From Mesorhizobium sp. B2-4-15 (GTDB taxonomy: Bacteria > Pseudomonadota > Alphaproteobacteria > Rhizobiales > Rhizobiaceae): 64,000 nucleotides of DNA. Positions 18,010-27,715 of this stretch are shown here, piece by piece. Under the pieces are notes generated by a model. The model was not told where the DNA came from and ran no database searches. It was given only the letters and a program-made list of their open reading frames with translations. Positions within the stretch are counted from its first letter, which is position 1; the number at the start of each line of letters is the position of its first letter. The stretch covers positions 124,001 to 188,000 of the forward strand of contig NZ_VFUZ01000009.1 in NCBI RefSeq assembly GCF_006658505.1. The letters are read 5' to 3'. The position numbers were made by a program, and so were the translations under genes.

Positions 18010-19671
18010 TCAGGCATCTTGCGTCGACCAATTGGAAGCGCGGTTTCCCGTGGACCACGCCCCAACGCTTCCCCCGTTGTCTTCACGAATGAGGTCGCTG
18101 CCCTTGGCACCGATCATAATCGATGCAGCATTGGTATTACCGCCAATCAGCCTCGGCATGATGGACGAGTCGATAACCCGCAATCCCTCGAGGCCACGAA
18201 CCTTGAGCCTCGGATCGACTGTCGCGAGCTCGTCAACTCCCATCCTGCAACTGCCAACCGGATGGTAGTCGGTCTCAGCAGTCTGCCGGACGAAGTCGAG
18301 GATCTGCGCGTCGGTCTTGACGTCGGCTAAGGGGGCGTAGGGGCGAGACACATAGGGCCTGAATGCCTTGGACTCCATGATTTCCCTTCCAATCCTAACG
18401 CAAGCGATCATCTTATTGGCGTCAATAGGGTCGGCCATGAAGTTTGGGTCGATCAGGGGAGCATCTAACGGGTTCGACGAGGTAAGTCTGACCTCGCCGC
18501 GGCTGACCGGCCGCATGTTATTATTGTGCAGCGTGATGCCATTGCCGGGCAATTTGGTGAACCCGTGGTCGATGACCCACGCCGGCAGGAAGTGGACAGA
18601 GATATCTGGCTCCTCGAGCCCAGCTTCGCTCTTGGTATAAGCGACAGCCTCGCATCCCGACGATGTGACCGGTCCTGACCTGAAGAGGAGGTAGCGGGCG
18701 CCGTGAATATATTTGTAGGGGAAACGCGCCGCGTCATCGTAGGTGAGTTTAGTGGTCGCGTGCCAGATGGCCGCCGCGTCGAGATGGTCCTGCAGGCCTT
18801 TGCCGACACCGGGCAGGTCGTGCACTACTGTCACGCCGGCTTGCTTAAGCTCACTTGCCGGACCGATGCCGGAAAGAAGGAGGAGCTTGGGAGAATTAAA
18901 AGCTCCCGAGCTGACGATAACCTCGCGCGTCGCGCTCACCCTTGTGGTGCGGTTGTCATTCCCGACCAGTTCGATTCCCACGGCACGCCCTTTCTCAATG
19001 ATGATCCGCGAAACGAGGGTGTTCGCGTAAACGTCGAGATTCGAGCGGGACTTGCGCGCCGGATGTAGGAACGCGCGGGCGGAGCTCATGCGCCGTCCGT
19101 CTTTCACGGTGTATTGGAAGTGACCGACACCGTGCTGGGTAGCACCGTTGAAATCCTTGCTGCGCGGTATGCCGACCTCCGTACAGGCTTCGATAAAGGT
19201 CGCGGTCAGAGGATTAAGGTAGGTGAAGTCGGTGACGTTTAGCGGGCCGTCGTTGCCGTGATATTCGTCGTGCAAACGGGTATTGGCTTCAAGGCGTTTA
19301 TAGACCGGCAGAACGTCTTGGTAGCTCCAACCTATGCAGCCATCCTCTGCCCAACGGTCATAGTCCTGATGGCTGCCGCGTATATAAATCATGCCGTTGA
19401 TTGAACTGCTACCCCCGATCGCTTTGCCCTGTGGGATGAACATTTCCCGATTGTTCAGGTGCTTCTGAGGGGCCGTACGAAACGCCCAGTTGTACTTGGT
19501 GCCTTCGATCAGGCTTTGGATGCCGGCAGGCATGTGGATCATCGGCGACAAGTCTCGGCGACCGGCCTCCAGGATCAGGACCCGGACATCTGGATCCTGG
19601 CTTAACTCGCTTGCGAGCACACAGCCTGCGGAGCCTGCGCCGATGATGATGTAGTCATAGTCTTTACGCAT
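18010..19671 (-). CDS. GMC-family FAD oxidoreductase (choline/alcohol dehydrogenase-like)
   Basis: 553 residues from the ATG at 19671. The FAD-binding site YDYIIIGAGSAGCVLASEL is at the start. GMC signature 1 is near GKAIGGSSSINGMIYIRG and signature 2 near SSGAFNSPKLLLLSGIGP. The catalytic His is in DYHPVGSCRMG and the paired Asn in GGNTNAASIMIG. It would oxidise a primary alcohol to an aldehyde, passing electrons to a quinone or cytochrome. The family includes BetA, but the actual substrate is unknown. It is probably the first gene of this minus-strand set. Confidence 0.9.
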   Translation of the reverse strand: MRKDYDYIIIGAGSAGCVLASELSQDPDVRVLILEAGRRDLSPMIHMPAGIQSLIEGTKYNWAFRTAPQKHLNNREMFIPQGKAIGGSSSINGMIYIRGSHQDYDRWAEDGCIGWSYQDVLPVYKRLEANTRLHDEYHGNDGPLNVTDFTYLNPLTATFIEACTEVGIPRSKDFNGATQHGVGHFQYTVKDGRRMSSARAFLHPARKSRSNLDVYANTLVSRIIIEKGRAVGIELVGNDNRTTRVSATREVIVSSGAFNSPKLLLLSGIGPASELKQAGVTVVHDLPGVGKGLQDHLDAAAIWHATTKLTYDDAARFPYKYIHGARYLLFRSGPVTSSGCEAVAYTKSEAGLEEPDISVHFLPAWVIDHGFTKLPGNGITLHNNNMRPVSRGEVRLTSSNPLDAPLIDPNFMADPIDANKMIACVRIGREIMESKAFRPYVSRPYAPLADVKTDAQILDFVRQTAETDYHPVGSCRMGVDELATVDPRLKVRGLEGLRVIDSSIMPRLIGGNTNAASIMIGAKGSDLIREDNGGSVGAWSTGNRASNWSTQDA

Positions 19672-19924
19672 CTTGCGCACCAATCGTTCGGGCGAGGAGG
19701 TGGCAATGGCTTAGCGCCATTGCGCGATGAAGAGATGAACGGCCAACCCCGTTTGGAGCTGGCCTGGAGAGTGTGGTCCCTTCAGGCTGTTACCAGCCGA
19801 GGCCGCGCTGTATCCGCACCTGGGATCGGACGTAGGTCGGCGATCTGGGCTGCACGCCAGAGGCGATCCAGTTCAGCCGCCTGCATGCGCAGTTGCGGCG
19901 AACGCACCACCGGGCGGGAAATCG

Positions 19925-19995
19925 CGCCCACCTATTCCACGTCCAATCCCGGAATTGCCTCCAGTGACGATCACGACCTTGTCTTGAAAACGCAT
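19925..19995 (-). pseudogene. N-terminal stump of a short-chain dehydrogenase
   Basis: From the ATG at 19995 the frame reads MRFQDKVVIVTGGNSGIGRG, the NAD-binding start of an SDR (TGxxxGIG). After ~24 residues it passes into unrelated sequence and no further SDR motif is found. It is a deletion remnant. Confidence 0.6.
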
Positions 19996-20610
19996 CTCAC
20001 CCGCTCTCCAAATAGTGCCATTAACCTAGTACCTGGCAGCCATGAAAATTTCGCTGCCAACGCCCGATGATCTGAACTGCTGACCTGCGCTTCTAACCCA
20101 GCTGCTTCAGAGCCCCCACCTCGCTCCAAAGCGACTTTGACGAGCCGCGCGGTCTCGCTGCGGGCATTTCTGTACTGGCGCGACTATATCCTGCTGACTT
20201 CAGCGAGGCGCTTGAACCGGAGGCAAGGCCGAAGCTCCTCGGCGGACGCCCCGCCCAAACAGCAGCCCGCGTCAGAACGCGAACGGCTGCCCTGGGGCTT
20301 GCGGTTGCATATAATAGACGACCTACTTGCGCCGCATAGCCGGGCAGCATTGGAACCGGAGGCAGACGGTCCGGTTCTGGACGATCTTGCCAGAAAGGTG
20401 CCTTCCAGACAGTGTGTCGAACACATAGCGATCTGGCTTCATGCCTACGGCCGAGCGTCACCTTCCGAGCCGGGCCGCCTTCCACCAGATGCGCGCCAAA
20501 CTTGGTGTATCCGCCTGGCAGGAATTCGAGGCTCGAGCAGCCAAACGGTCGACTTCAATGGTTCCACACTCGGCAAGAAGGCGCAGCTGCCGTGCCGCTG
20601 AAGCGGATCG
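19996..20610. other. Stretch without supported genes
   Basis: Several overlapping frames of 60-150 codons exist on both strands, but none has a ribosome site, recognisable motif or consistent composition. It is possibly eroded coding DNA. Confidence 0.4.
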
Positions 20611-21378
20611 TCAGTGATAATAGATGCCGCCGTCGACGTTGAGCGCCTGTCCGGTAACGAAAGCCGAGAGGTCCGAGGCAAAAAACAGCACCGGCCCGAC
20701 GATGTCCTCCGGTGCGCCGAGGCGCTTCAGCGCGGCAACGTCCTCCCAATGGCGGATCGCGGCTTCGCTGCCCAGATTGTTCTTGCCCATCTCGGTCAGG
20801 ATGATGCCTGGGCAGATGGCGTTGACGGTGACTCCGTCCATGCCGACTTCCTGCGCCAGCACGCGGGTGAGCGTGATCACAACCGCTTTGGTGGCGGCGT
20901 AATGGCCCTGCGTCGGCACGCCCTGACGCCCGGCGATCGAGGCGATGTTGATCACCCGGCCCGATTTCTTCTCGCGCATATGCGGCAGCACCGCCTGGCA
21001 CATCATCAGCACGCCCTTGGCGTTGATGTCGAAATGCGCGTCCCAATTGGCCTCATCGAGATCCTGGAGCAGGCTGGGTCTCAGGATACCGGCATTGTTG
21101 ACCAGCACGTCGATGCTGCCCGCGGCCTTGAGAAGCGTCTGCGCGGTGGCTTCGATGTCCTTTTTCCTGCTGACGTCCATCGTGTAGACATAGGCCTTGC
21201 GGCCCGCCGCCTCGATCTCGCCCCTGGTGACGTCGAGCTCGGCTGCTTGCGACGGCAGATCGGTGATGGCAACGTCGAAACCCGCCTCCGCTAGCCCTTT
21301 CGCGAGCGCCCTGCCGATGCCGCGGCTGGCGCCTGTAACGAGAGCCGTCTTGCCCCTGGCTTCTGGAAGAGTGGTCAT
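20611..21378 (-). CDS. Short-chain dehydrogenase/reductase, last gene of sugar operon
   Basis: 255 residues, classical SDR. The cofactor site is TALVTGASRGIGRALAKG, NNAG is in VLVNNAGILRP, and the catalytic Ser-Tyr-Lys lies in NIASIAG and HYAATKAV. The C-terminus GQALNVDGGIYYH is typical. Asp39 after the second strand (AITDLP) favours NAD(H). It overlaps the PfkB gene by four bases (ATGA) and ends an eight-gene operon with an Rbs-type importer. It probably oxidises or reduces the sugar or its derivative. Confidence 0.9.
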   Translation of the reverse strand: MTTLPEARGKTALVTGASRGIGRALAKGLAEAGFDVAITDLPSQAAELDVTRGEIEAAGRKAYVYTMDVSRKKDIEATAQTLLKAAGSIDVLVNNAGILRPSLLQDLDEANWDAHFDINAKGVLMMCQAVLPHMREKKSGRVINIASIAGRQGVPTQGHYAATKAVVITLTRVLAQEVGMDGVTVNAICPGIILTEMGKNNLGSEAAIRHWEDVAALKRLGAPEDIVGPVLFFASDLSAFVTGQALNVDGGIYYH

Positions 21379-22340
21379 GCTGCTTCCACCTTTGATGTCT
21401 TGACCGGCAGCGAATTCATCGCCGCGATCGTGTCGTCGAATGAAACGAGTTTGCCGTCGGAGCCAAGCCCCATTGCAACCTTGGCCGCAACCGCGCTGGC
21501 AAAGCGCGCCGACTGCCTGAGGTCCCAGCCCTTGACGATGCCGACGATGATGCCGGCGGTGAAGGAATCGCCGCAGCCCGTGGTGTCGAAGACCTCGACC
21601 TCGAAGGCCGGCAAATGGAAATCCTCGCCGTACTCTGGCGAGACATAGACGCCATCCGCGCCAAGGGTGAGGATGCAGTTCTTGACGCCCCTTGCCTTGA
21701 AGAAGGCGGCGACGCGGCCAGGATCCCTGTCATGCGCCATCTCGCCGGCCTCGTCGATGCTGGGCACGAAATAGTCGATATAAGGCAGGCAGGGTTCGAC
21801 CAGCTTCCACGTCTCGGGGGTCGCCTGGATGAGATCGAAGGTGGTGGTGCGGCCAAGCTCCTTGGCTCGCTTCAAAAGCCTGACCGTCGGTTCGCCGTCG
21901 AAGCGCTTCAACAGGCCGGTGCCGCCGACATGAACGACGGTGGCGTCAAGGGCGGCGTCGAAATCGGCGGCGGCGACCTCGAACAAGGCGGCGGTGCCCG
22001 GCACATGCAGCGCCGGGCGCTCGCCATTTGGCCGCACCGGCAGGATGGTGGACGAAGTCTGGACGCTGCCGTCGCGGCGCACGAGATCCGTCTCCAATCC
22101 GTATTTCTTCAGCTTGGCAAGGAACCAGTCGCCCATGTCGTCGGTGCCGAGTGTGGTGACGGCGCGCGTCTTCAGCCCGAGGATCGCGCAGTCCATACCG
22201 GTGGCGCCGGCCGTGCCGGCAACCGTCATGCGGATCTCCTCGATATAGTCGGCGCGGCCACCTTCGGGGATGCACGAGACCGGGCGTCCCAGGATGTCGA
22301 GGACGTAGAAGCCGATCGAGCTGACGTCGAATTGTGGCAT
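21375..22340 (-). CDS. PfkB-family carbohydrate kinase
   Basis: 321 residues. It phosphorylates a sugar or sugar derivative with ATP. Family marks are DYIEEIRMTVAGTAGATGMD near the N-terminus, LGTDDMGDWFLAKL, FVPSIDEAGEM, VKNCILTLGADGVYV and the signature VFDTTGCGDSFTAGII with the catalytic Asp. The open frame continues upstream to 23372 through antisense permease sequence; the ATG at 22340 begins with the usual strand (FDVSSIGFYVLDILGRP). It lies 20 bp after the second permease gene. The substrate is unknown. Confidence 0.9.
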   Translation of the reverse strand: MPQFDVSSIGFYVLDILGRPVSCIPEGGRADYIEEIRMTVAGTAGATGMDCAILGLKTRAVTTLGTDDMGDWFLAKLKKYGLETDLVRRDGSVQTSSTILPVRPNGERPALHVPGTAALFEVAAADFDAALDATVVHVGGTGLLKRFDGEPTVRLLKRAKELGRTTTFDLIQATPETWKLVEPCLPYIDYFVPSIDEAGEMAHDRDPGRVAAFFKARGVKNCILTLGADGVYVSPEYGEDFHLPAFEVEVFDTTGCGDSFTAGIIVGIVKGWDLRQSARFASAVAAKVAMGLGSDGKLVSFDDTIAAMNSLPVKTSKVEAA

Positions 22341-22360
22341 GATTGACGAACCTTTCGAGC

Positions 22361-23347
22361 TCAATGGGCGGCGCGGCGCAGGCCGAAGCTTGCGGCCAAC
22401 ACCAGGAAGACCAGCACGCCAATGCCGACCTGCTGCCAGTAGAAATTCCAGCCGACAAGCAGCAGCCCGTTCTTGACGATGGCGAGCAATAGAACGCCGA
22501 GCAGCGTGCCGATCACCGATGGCTTGCGCTCGCGGCTGAGCGTCGTGCCGATGAAGGTGGCGCCGATGGCGTCGAGCAGGAAAGCATTGCCCGACAGCGG
22601 CACGTAGGACTTCACCGTGGCCGACAGCAAGATGCCGGTGGCGCCGGCGAGCAGCGCGCAAAGCACATGCACCATCGACAATTCGCGCGACACGCGGATG
22701 CCGGAATACCAGGCGACGCCGGGCTGCGCGCCCATCGCCTGAACATAGCGGCCGAAGACGGAACGATGCAGCAGGACGTGAACCGCGAAAGCCAGGACGA
22801 TCAGGACGATCACCGGCGTCGGCACGCCGAACAAAGCGGTGCGGGCGATGGCGTTGAACTGGTCGGCGGCATAACCGCTGGTGAGGTAGATCGGCTGGCC
22901 GCCGCTGGTGGCGAGCTGCTGCGTGCTCTGGCCGATGAAGAGCACGCCGAGCGTCGCCAGGAATGGGCTGATGTTGAGCCTGGTGATCAGGATCGCATTC
23001 AGCACACCGACAATCAGCGCGGCGCCAAGTCCGCCGGCGACACCGGTCACGCCGCTGTAGCCGGCGGCCAGAAGCATGACGAAGACCATGCTTGCCATGT
23101 CGACGGAGACGCCGACGGAGAGATCGATGCCGCCGGACGAAATAACGATGGTGAGGCCGAGCGCAACGATCGCCAGCATGACGACATTGTTGACCAGCAC
23201 GTTGAAAAGGTTGGCCGGCGTCAGGAAGGTCGGGCTTGCCACCGAAAAGAAGATGACAATGGCGGCAAATGCGATCAGCACGCTGTATTTGGCGAGGAAG
23301 CCGCGCAGGCTTGGCCGGGCGGCGTTGTCGTTGGCCGAGACGCTCAT
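22361..23347 (-). CDS. ABC sugar transporter permease (RbsC-like), second
   Basis: 328 residues with about eight to ten membrane segments and the RbsC/BPD_transp_2 pattern: FLTPANLFNVLVNN, then GLTIVISSGGIDLSVGVSVD, LNAILITRLNISPFLATLGV and SGNAFLLDAIGATFIGTTLS. It overlaps the first permease by four bases. With its partner it forms the channel of a sugar importer at the inner membrane. Confidence 0.93.
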   Translation of the reverse strand: MSVSANDNAARPSLRGFLAKYSVLIAFAAIVIFFSVASPTFLTPANLFNVLVNNVVMLAIVALGLTIVISSGGIDLSVGVSVDMASMVFVMLLAAGYSGVTGVAGGLGAALIVGVLNAILITRLNISPFLATLGVLFIGQSTQQLATSGGQPIYLTSGYAADQFNAIARTALFGVPTPVIVLIVLAFAVHVLLHRSVFGRYVQAMGAQPGVAWYSGIRVSRELSMVHVLCALLAGATGILLSATVKSYVPLSGNAFLLDAIGATFIGTTLSRERKPSVIGTLLGVLLLAIVKNGLLLVGWNFYWQQVGIGVLVFLVLAASFGLRRAAH

Positions 23348-24375
23348 CGCGAACCCTCCGAACCACGGGCAAAGGAAGTGATGGCCACGACCAGCAGGAT
23401 CAGCGCGCCCTGCACGCCGTTGACCCAGTAGCTGGAGACGTTGAGCAGCTGGAAGCCGTTGGCTAAAAGACCGATGAACAGCACGCTGAGCAGCGTTCCG
23501 CCCATGGTCGGCACGAAGCGGCGCGAAAAGACGGTGCCGAGCAGTGCCGCCGCCAGCACCGACAGAAGCAGCTCGCCGGAACCGGGCGTGCTGGCAGACA
23601 GGCGCGAGACGGTGAGAACGCTCGCCACCGCCGCGCAGAAGCCGCTCAGCACGTAGGTGAAGGACACGTAGAATGGCACGCTCAGACCGGCCGCGCGCGC
23701 CGCCTCGGGATGCCCGCCGACAGCGTAGAGCCTGAGCCCGAACGCGGTGCCGTGGATGACCGCGATCATAATCGCGGAGAAGACGATCAGCGCCCAGGCA
23801 AGCGCGGAGATGCCGAGGAAGCTGCCGGAGACCAGCACGCCCAGCAGCGGGGAGGATGCGCCGACGACCGTGTTCTGAGTGAGCGTGAGTTCCATGCCGG
23901 CCGCGACGTTGAGCACGGCAAGCGTTGCGAGCAGCGGCAGGATGCCGAGGCCGACAACGGCTACCGCGTTCAGCGCACCGACCCCCATGCCGACGGCGAT
24001 GGCCGCGAGCACGGAGAGGAAGTCGCCATAGCCCATCGACAAGAGCGTCGCGTAGACGGCGGCGCAGAGCCCCATATTGGCGGCGATCGACAGATCGATG
24101 CCGCCTTCGGTGACATCGGAGCCGCCGCCAATAATGACGGCCGTCATGCCATAGGCAAGCACGCCCAGGATCGCCGACTGCTCGACGACGTTGATCAGGT
24201 TGAAGGTCGAGGTGAAGCCCGGCGCGAAGATGACGAAATAGGCCATGATCGCAGCGAAGGCGGCGATCGCGCCGAGCCGCACGACCAGCGCGCCAAAGCG
24301 CCGGCCGGCGCTCTTGGCAGCGGCTTGTTTTTCGTCGGGAACACTGGCGTCGGCGTGGAGAGTGGTCGCGCTCAT
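23344..24375 (-). CDS. ABC sugar transporter permease (RbsC-like), first
   Basis: 343 residues, RbsC/BPD_transp_2 family. A ~30-residue polar N-terminus is followed by about nine membrane segments, with VIIGGGSDVTEGGIDLSIAA, LNAVAVVGLGILPLLATLAV and GSGELLLSVLAAALLGTVFS. Compared with RbsC it has an insert (GGGSDVTE) before the conserved GGIDLS, a feature of some heterodimeric sugar permeases. It overlaps both the ATPase and the second permease by ATGA. Confidence 0.93.
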   Translation of the reverse strand: MSATTLHADASVPDEKQAAAKSAGRRFGALVVRLGAIAAFAAIMAYFVIFAPGFTSTFNLINVVEQSAILGVLAYGMTAVIIGGGSDVTEGGIDLSIAANMGLCAAVYATLLSMGYGDFLSVLAAIAVGMGVGALNAVAVVGLGILPLLATLAVLNVAAGMELTLTQNTVVGASSPLLGVLVSGSFLGISALAWALIVFSAIMIAVIHGTAFGLRLYAVGGHPEAARAAGLSVPFYVSFTYVLSGFCAAVASVLTVSRLSASTPGSGELLLSVLAAALLGTVFSRRFVPTMGGTLLSVLFIGLLANGFQLLNVSSYWVNGVQGALILLVVAITSFARGSEGSR

Positions 24376-25898
24376 GCCGCTACTCCATCGGCGCCCGAGC
24401 GGGCACCGGAAGAGGCCGCCAGCAGCGCATCGCTGTTCATCGACGGACCGGAGAAGCTGGCGGCCAGCCTGCCGCGATAGACGACGAGTACGCGGTCGCA
24501 GACGCCGACAAGCTCAAGCAGGTCGGAGGACAGAAGCAGGATCGCCGCCCCCTCTCCCGCCAGCCGGTTCAGGAGATTATAGATCTCGACCTTGGCGCCG
24601 ATATCGATGGCCACCGTCGGCTCGTCCAGCACATAGACGCGCGACTGGCAGCTCAGCCATTTGGCGATCGCCACCTTCTGCTGGTTGCCGCCGGAAAGCT
24701 CGCGCACCAGCGCGTCGCGATGCGGCGTCTTGATCGACAATTCCTTGACCAGGCCGTCCACCGCCTGGTTCTCACTGCCGCGGCTGACTATGCCACTGCG
24801 CGAATAGCGGCGCAGGCTGGCCAAAGAGATGTTCTCGCGCACCGACAGTCCGAGCGCCACGCCATGCGCGCGGCGGTCTTCCGGCAGCATGGCGATGCCG
24901 TCGCGCACCGCCTTGACCGGCGTCGACAGCGCAAGTTCCCTGCCTTCGACCTTGATCGAGCCGCCATCAGCGGTCTTGAGACCGAACAGGCACTGGACGA
25001 CCTCCTTGGCGCCGGAGCCCAGCAGGCCGGTGAGGCCGACGATCTCGCCGGCGCGCACGTTGAAGCCGATGTTTTCGAAGCTGCCGCCGAGGCGCAGATT
25101 GGAAACCTCCAGCACCGGCGCGCCCAAAGTGACCGAGCGCTTGGGAAACATCTCGCCGACCTCGCGGGCGATCATCATCGAGATGATCTCGTCGATCGGC
25201 GTCTGGCGCGGATCGACGGTGCCGACATCGGTGCCGTTGCGCATCACGGTGACGCGGTCGCAGAGCTTCTCGATCTCCTGCATGTAGTGAGAAATGAAGA
25301 CCACGGCGATGCCGTCGTCGCGCAGCCTGCGCAGCACGTCGAACAGGCTGTCCACCTCGCGCTTGACCAACGCAGCAGTCGGCTCGTCCAGCACCAGCAC
25401 AGATGCTTTTTGCGCCAGCGCCCGTGTGATCTGCACAACCTTCTGCTGCGCGGTGGTCAGGTCCTTGACCAGCGTTCCCGCCGGCAATTCCATACCGAAG
25501 AAGTGCTTCAACAGGTCGGCGGCCCCGCGGTCCATGGCACGGCGGCTGACGAATGGGCCGAGGCCGATTTCGTGGCCGAGGAACACGGCCTCGCCGACGG
25601 TCGCGGTCGGCACCAGCAGCCTGTCCTGGTGGATGAAGTGGACGCCGAGCTTTTCGACCGAGGCCGGCGTGAGCGAGGATACGGTCTCGCCATTGATGAG
25701 AATAGTGCCGCTGTCCGGCTTGATGATGCCGGCCAGCACCTTGATGATCGTCGACTTGCCGGCGCCGTTCTGGCCGATAAGGCCGAGGATCGAGCCGCGG
25801 GCGATCTCGAGGTTCGCGTTCTCCAGCGCGCGCACCGGACCGAAGCGCTTCGATATGCCCGTCATCGACACAGCAATGTCACGCTTTGCTGTCTGCAT
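24372..25898 (-). CDS. ABC sugar importer ATPase with two nucleotide-binding domains (RbsA-like)
   Basis: 508 residues from the ATG at 25898 (AGGA nine bases upstream; an ATG six bases earlier is also possible). NBD1 has Walker A GQNGAGKST and Walker B LVLDEPTAAL. NBD2 has a degenerate Walker A (GLLGSGAKE), signature LSGGNQQK and YVLDEPTVAIDIG. The asymmetric pair of domains is usual for RbsA/MglA. It energises uptake by the two permeases. Confidence 0.95.
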   Translation of the reverse strand: MQTAKRDIAVSMTGISKRFGPVRALENANLEIARGSILGLIGQNGAGKSTIIKVLAGIIKPDSGTILINGETVSSLTPASVEKLGVHFIHQDRLLVPTATVGEAVFLGHEIGLGPFVSRRAMDRGAADLLKHFFGMELPAGTLVKDLTTAQQKVVQITRALAQKASVLVLDEPTAALVKREVDSLFDVLRRLRDDGIAVVFISHYMQEIEKLCDRVTVMRNGTDVGTVDPRQTPIDEIISMMIAREVGEMFPKRSVTLGAPVLEVSNLRLGGSFENIGFNVRAGEIVGLTGLLGSGAKEVVQCLFGLKTADGGSIKVEGRELALSTPVKAVRDGIAMLPEDRRAHGVALGLSVRENISLASLRRYSRSGIVSRGSENQAVDGLVKELSIKTPHRDALVRELSGGNQQKVAIAKWLSCQSRVYVLDEPTVAIDIGAKVEIYNLLNRLAGEGAAILLLSSDLLELVGVCDRVLVVYRGRLAASFSGPSMNSDALLAASSGARSGADGVAA

Positions 25899-25923
25899 GG
25901 CCATGAATCCTGGTTGGATGTGA

Positions 25924-25949
25924 CGGGCAGCCATTAGGTTGGCTGCCCG
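25924..25949 (-). terminator. Stem-loop between binding-protein and ATPase genes
   Basis: Perfect 9-bp arms, CGGGCAGCC at 25924-25932 and GGCTGCCCG at 25941-25949, with an 8-nt loop. There is no T-run. It lies directly after the substrate-binding protein gene inside the operon and probably limits read-through or protects the upstream mRNA, so that more binding protein is made. Confidence 0.6.
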
Positions 25950-25963
25950 CCGTTTCGTCCGCT

Positions 25964-26965
25964 CTATTTAACGCCAGCCTTCTCGGCTGCGTCGAGGAAA
26001 GGCTTTCCTTTTTCGGCGGCATTTTCCTTGTTGATCAGCACCGCCGGGACGAAGGTGAAGGGCGGCACTTTCTGGCCGGCCAGATACTTGGCGACGTTGT
26101 CGACGGAGGTCTTGCCGATCTCATAGGGCTGCTGCGCCGCGACCGCGCCCGCCGACGACTTCGGGTCCATCACCATCTTGATGACTTCCGGGCTACCGTC
26201 GATGCCATAGGTCTTGACCTCGGTGCGGCCGGCCGCCTCGACCGCCTGCGTGGCGCCGATCTGCGGCACGTCCCAGCAAGCCCAGACCGCGCCGATCGAG
26301 CCCTTCTCGGGCGACTTGGTCAGCATGTCGGTGACGTTGGAATAGGCGCTCTGCACCGTGTTCGGGATGACATCGCGCAGTTCCGGCTCGACGATCTTCA
26401 CATCCGGAAACGAGGTCAGCACGTATTTCAGCTGGTCATAGCGGATCTTGCATACCGGCACGCTGTAGAAGCCGTTGAAGACGAGGACATTGCCCTTGCC
26501 GCCCATGTCGGCGACCATCTGCAGCGCGATCTCGGCGCCGATGTTGTAGTTGTTCGACGTGGTGTTGTTGATGGCGTGCGGCGTGGCGGTGTCGACGGTG
26601 AAAAGCGGGATGCCGGCGTCGCGGATCTTCTGCAGCCACGGGTTCAGCACTTCGAGATTGCCGAGCTGCTCGATGATGGCGTCGGGCTTCTGCGCGATCA
26701 GCGTCTGCAGTTGGGCGATCTGCTGCTGGTCCTTGCGGCCGGCGTCGAGGGCGATCACTTCGCCGCCGAGTTCCTTCACGCGATCCTGGATGCCGCGAAA
26801 CGCCATCAGGTCCCAGTAGTGGTCCGTGCCGATTGCGGAAACGCCGATGCGCTTGCCCTTCAGTAATAGCTCCTCGGCGGACGCGCCGGAGATGGCGGCC
26901 AGGCTGCAAGCCGCCGCCAACCCCAAAGCTAGCGCCCTGACGACGCCTTTCATTGATCTGGTCAT
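25964..26965 (-). CDS. Periplasmic sugar-binding protein (RbsB-like)
   Basis: 333 residues. A signal peptide (VVRALALGLAAACSLAAIS then GASAEE) is followed by a periplasmic-binding-protein type 1 fold: KRIGVSAIGTDHYWDLMAFR, then GGEVIALDAGRKDQQQIAQL, AIIEQLGN and GIPLFTVDTATPHAINN. The C-terminal half keeps IGAVWACWDVPQIGATQAVE. It delivers the sugar to the two RbsC-like permeases. The usual Asp/Arg sugar contacts cannot be assigned with confidence, so the ligand is open. Confidence 0.92.
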   Translation of the reverse strand: MTRSMKGVVRALALGLAAACSLAAISGASAEELLLKGKRIGVSAIGTDHYWDLMAFRGIQDRVKELGGEVIALDAGRKDQQQIAQLQTLIAQKPDAIIEQLGNLEVLNPWLQKIRDAGIPLFTVDTATPHAINNTTSNNYNIGAEIALQMVADMGGKGNVLVFNGFYSVPVCKIRYDQLKYVLTSFPDVKIVEPELRDVIPNTVQSAYSNVTDMLTKSPEKGSIGAVWACWDVPQIGATQAVEAAGRTEVKTYGIDGSPEVIKMVMDPKSSAGAVAAQQPYEIGKTSVDNVAKYLAGQKVPPFTFVPAVLINKENAAEKGKPFLDAAEKAGVK

Positions 26966-27028
26966 TTCAGTTCCTCCCTTGTTGATCGCACCGGGTCTTC
27001 CCGGAGGATTTCTATGAAGTGAGCGCGC

Positions 27029-27688
27029 TCAGGCAGCTGCCTCCTTGTCGCGGAGGCCATAACTGGCCATGCGCTTGATGACGTTTTCAATCTCTTCGTC
27101 GGACAGGACCGGCGGTTGGCCGATCTGCAAGGCGCCGTGGTACTGGCGCGCCAGCGTCTCGACTTCGACGGCAAGCCACATCGCCTGGCTCAAGCTTGTG
27201 CCGACGGCGATCATGCCGTGCTGCGCGAGCAGGCATGCCTTGCGGTCGCGCAGCGCCTCCACCGCATGCGCCGACAGCTCGGCGGTGCCGAAGGTGGCAT
27301 AAGGAGCACAACGGATGTCGCTGCCGCCGGCTACGGCGATCATGTAGTGGATCGCCGGTATTTTCATGCCCATGATGGCGATCGTGGTGCAGTAGGTCGG
27401 ATGTGCGTGGACGACGGCCATGACCTCGGGCCGCGCCTTCATGATGTCGAAATGGAAGCGCCATTCGCTCGACGGCGGGAGGCGGCCGTCGACCTCACCG
27501 TTCCAGTCCATGAAGACGATGTCTTCGGGCACCAGCGTGTCGTAGGGGGTGCTGGTCGGTGAGATCAGCATGCCGTCGCCATGGCGACAGCTGATGTTGC
27601 CGGATGTGCCCTGGTTGATGCCAAGCGCGTTCATCTCTATGCAGGCGTCGATGATTGCCTGGCGCACCTCTCGGTCCGAAACGGTCAT
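27029..27688 (-). CDS. Class II aldolase/adducin-family protein (FucA-like)
   Basis: 219 residues from the ATG at 27688. Family motifs: NALGINQGTSGNISCRHGDG, the acidic SSEWRFHFDIMKARP and the zinc-binding VVHAHPTYCT (His-x-His), with a further His in LLAQHGMIAVG. It would cleave a phosphorylated or free sugar into two carbonyl fragments using a divalent metal. The PfkB kinase of the same operon suggests a phospho-sugar substrate. It lies between an SDR gene and the binding-protein gene. Confidence 0.88.
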   Translation of the reverse strand: MTVSDREVRQAIIDACIEMNALGINQGTSGNISCRHGDGMLISPTSTPYDTLVPEDIVFMDWNGEVDGRLPPSSEWRFHFDIMKARPEVMAVVHAHPTYCTTIAIMGMKIPAIHYMIAVAGGSDIRCAPYATFGTAELSAHAVEALRDRKACLLAQHGMIAVGTSLSQAMWLAVEVETLARQYHGALQIGQPPVLSDEEIENVIKRMASYGLRDKEAAA

Positions 27689-27715
27689 GCGATATTCCAA
27701 TCCTTGCTCAATCCG

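Noticed and set aside
22341..23372. N-terminal extension of the PfkB frame
   Set aside because: It covers the permease gene in another frame; the PfkB fold starts at 22340.
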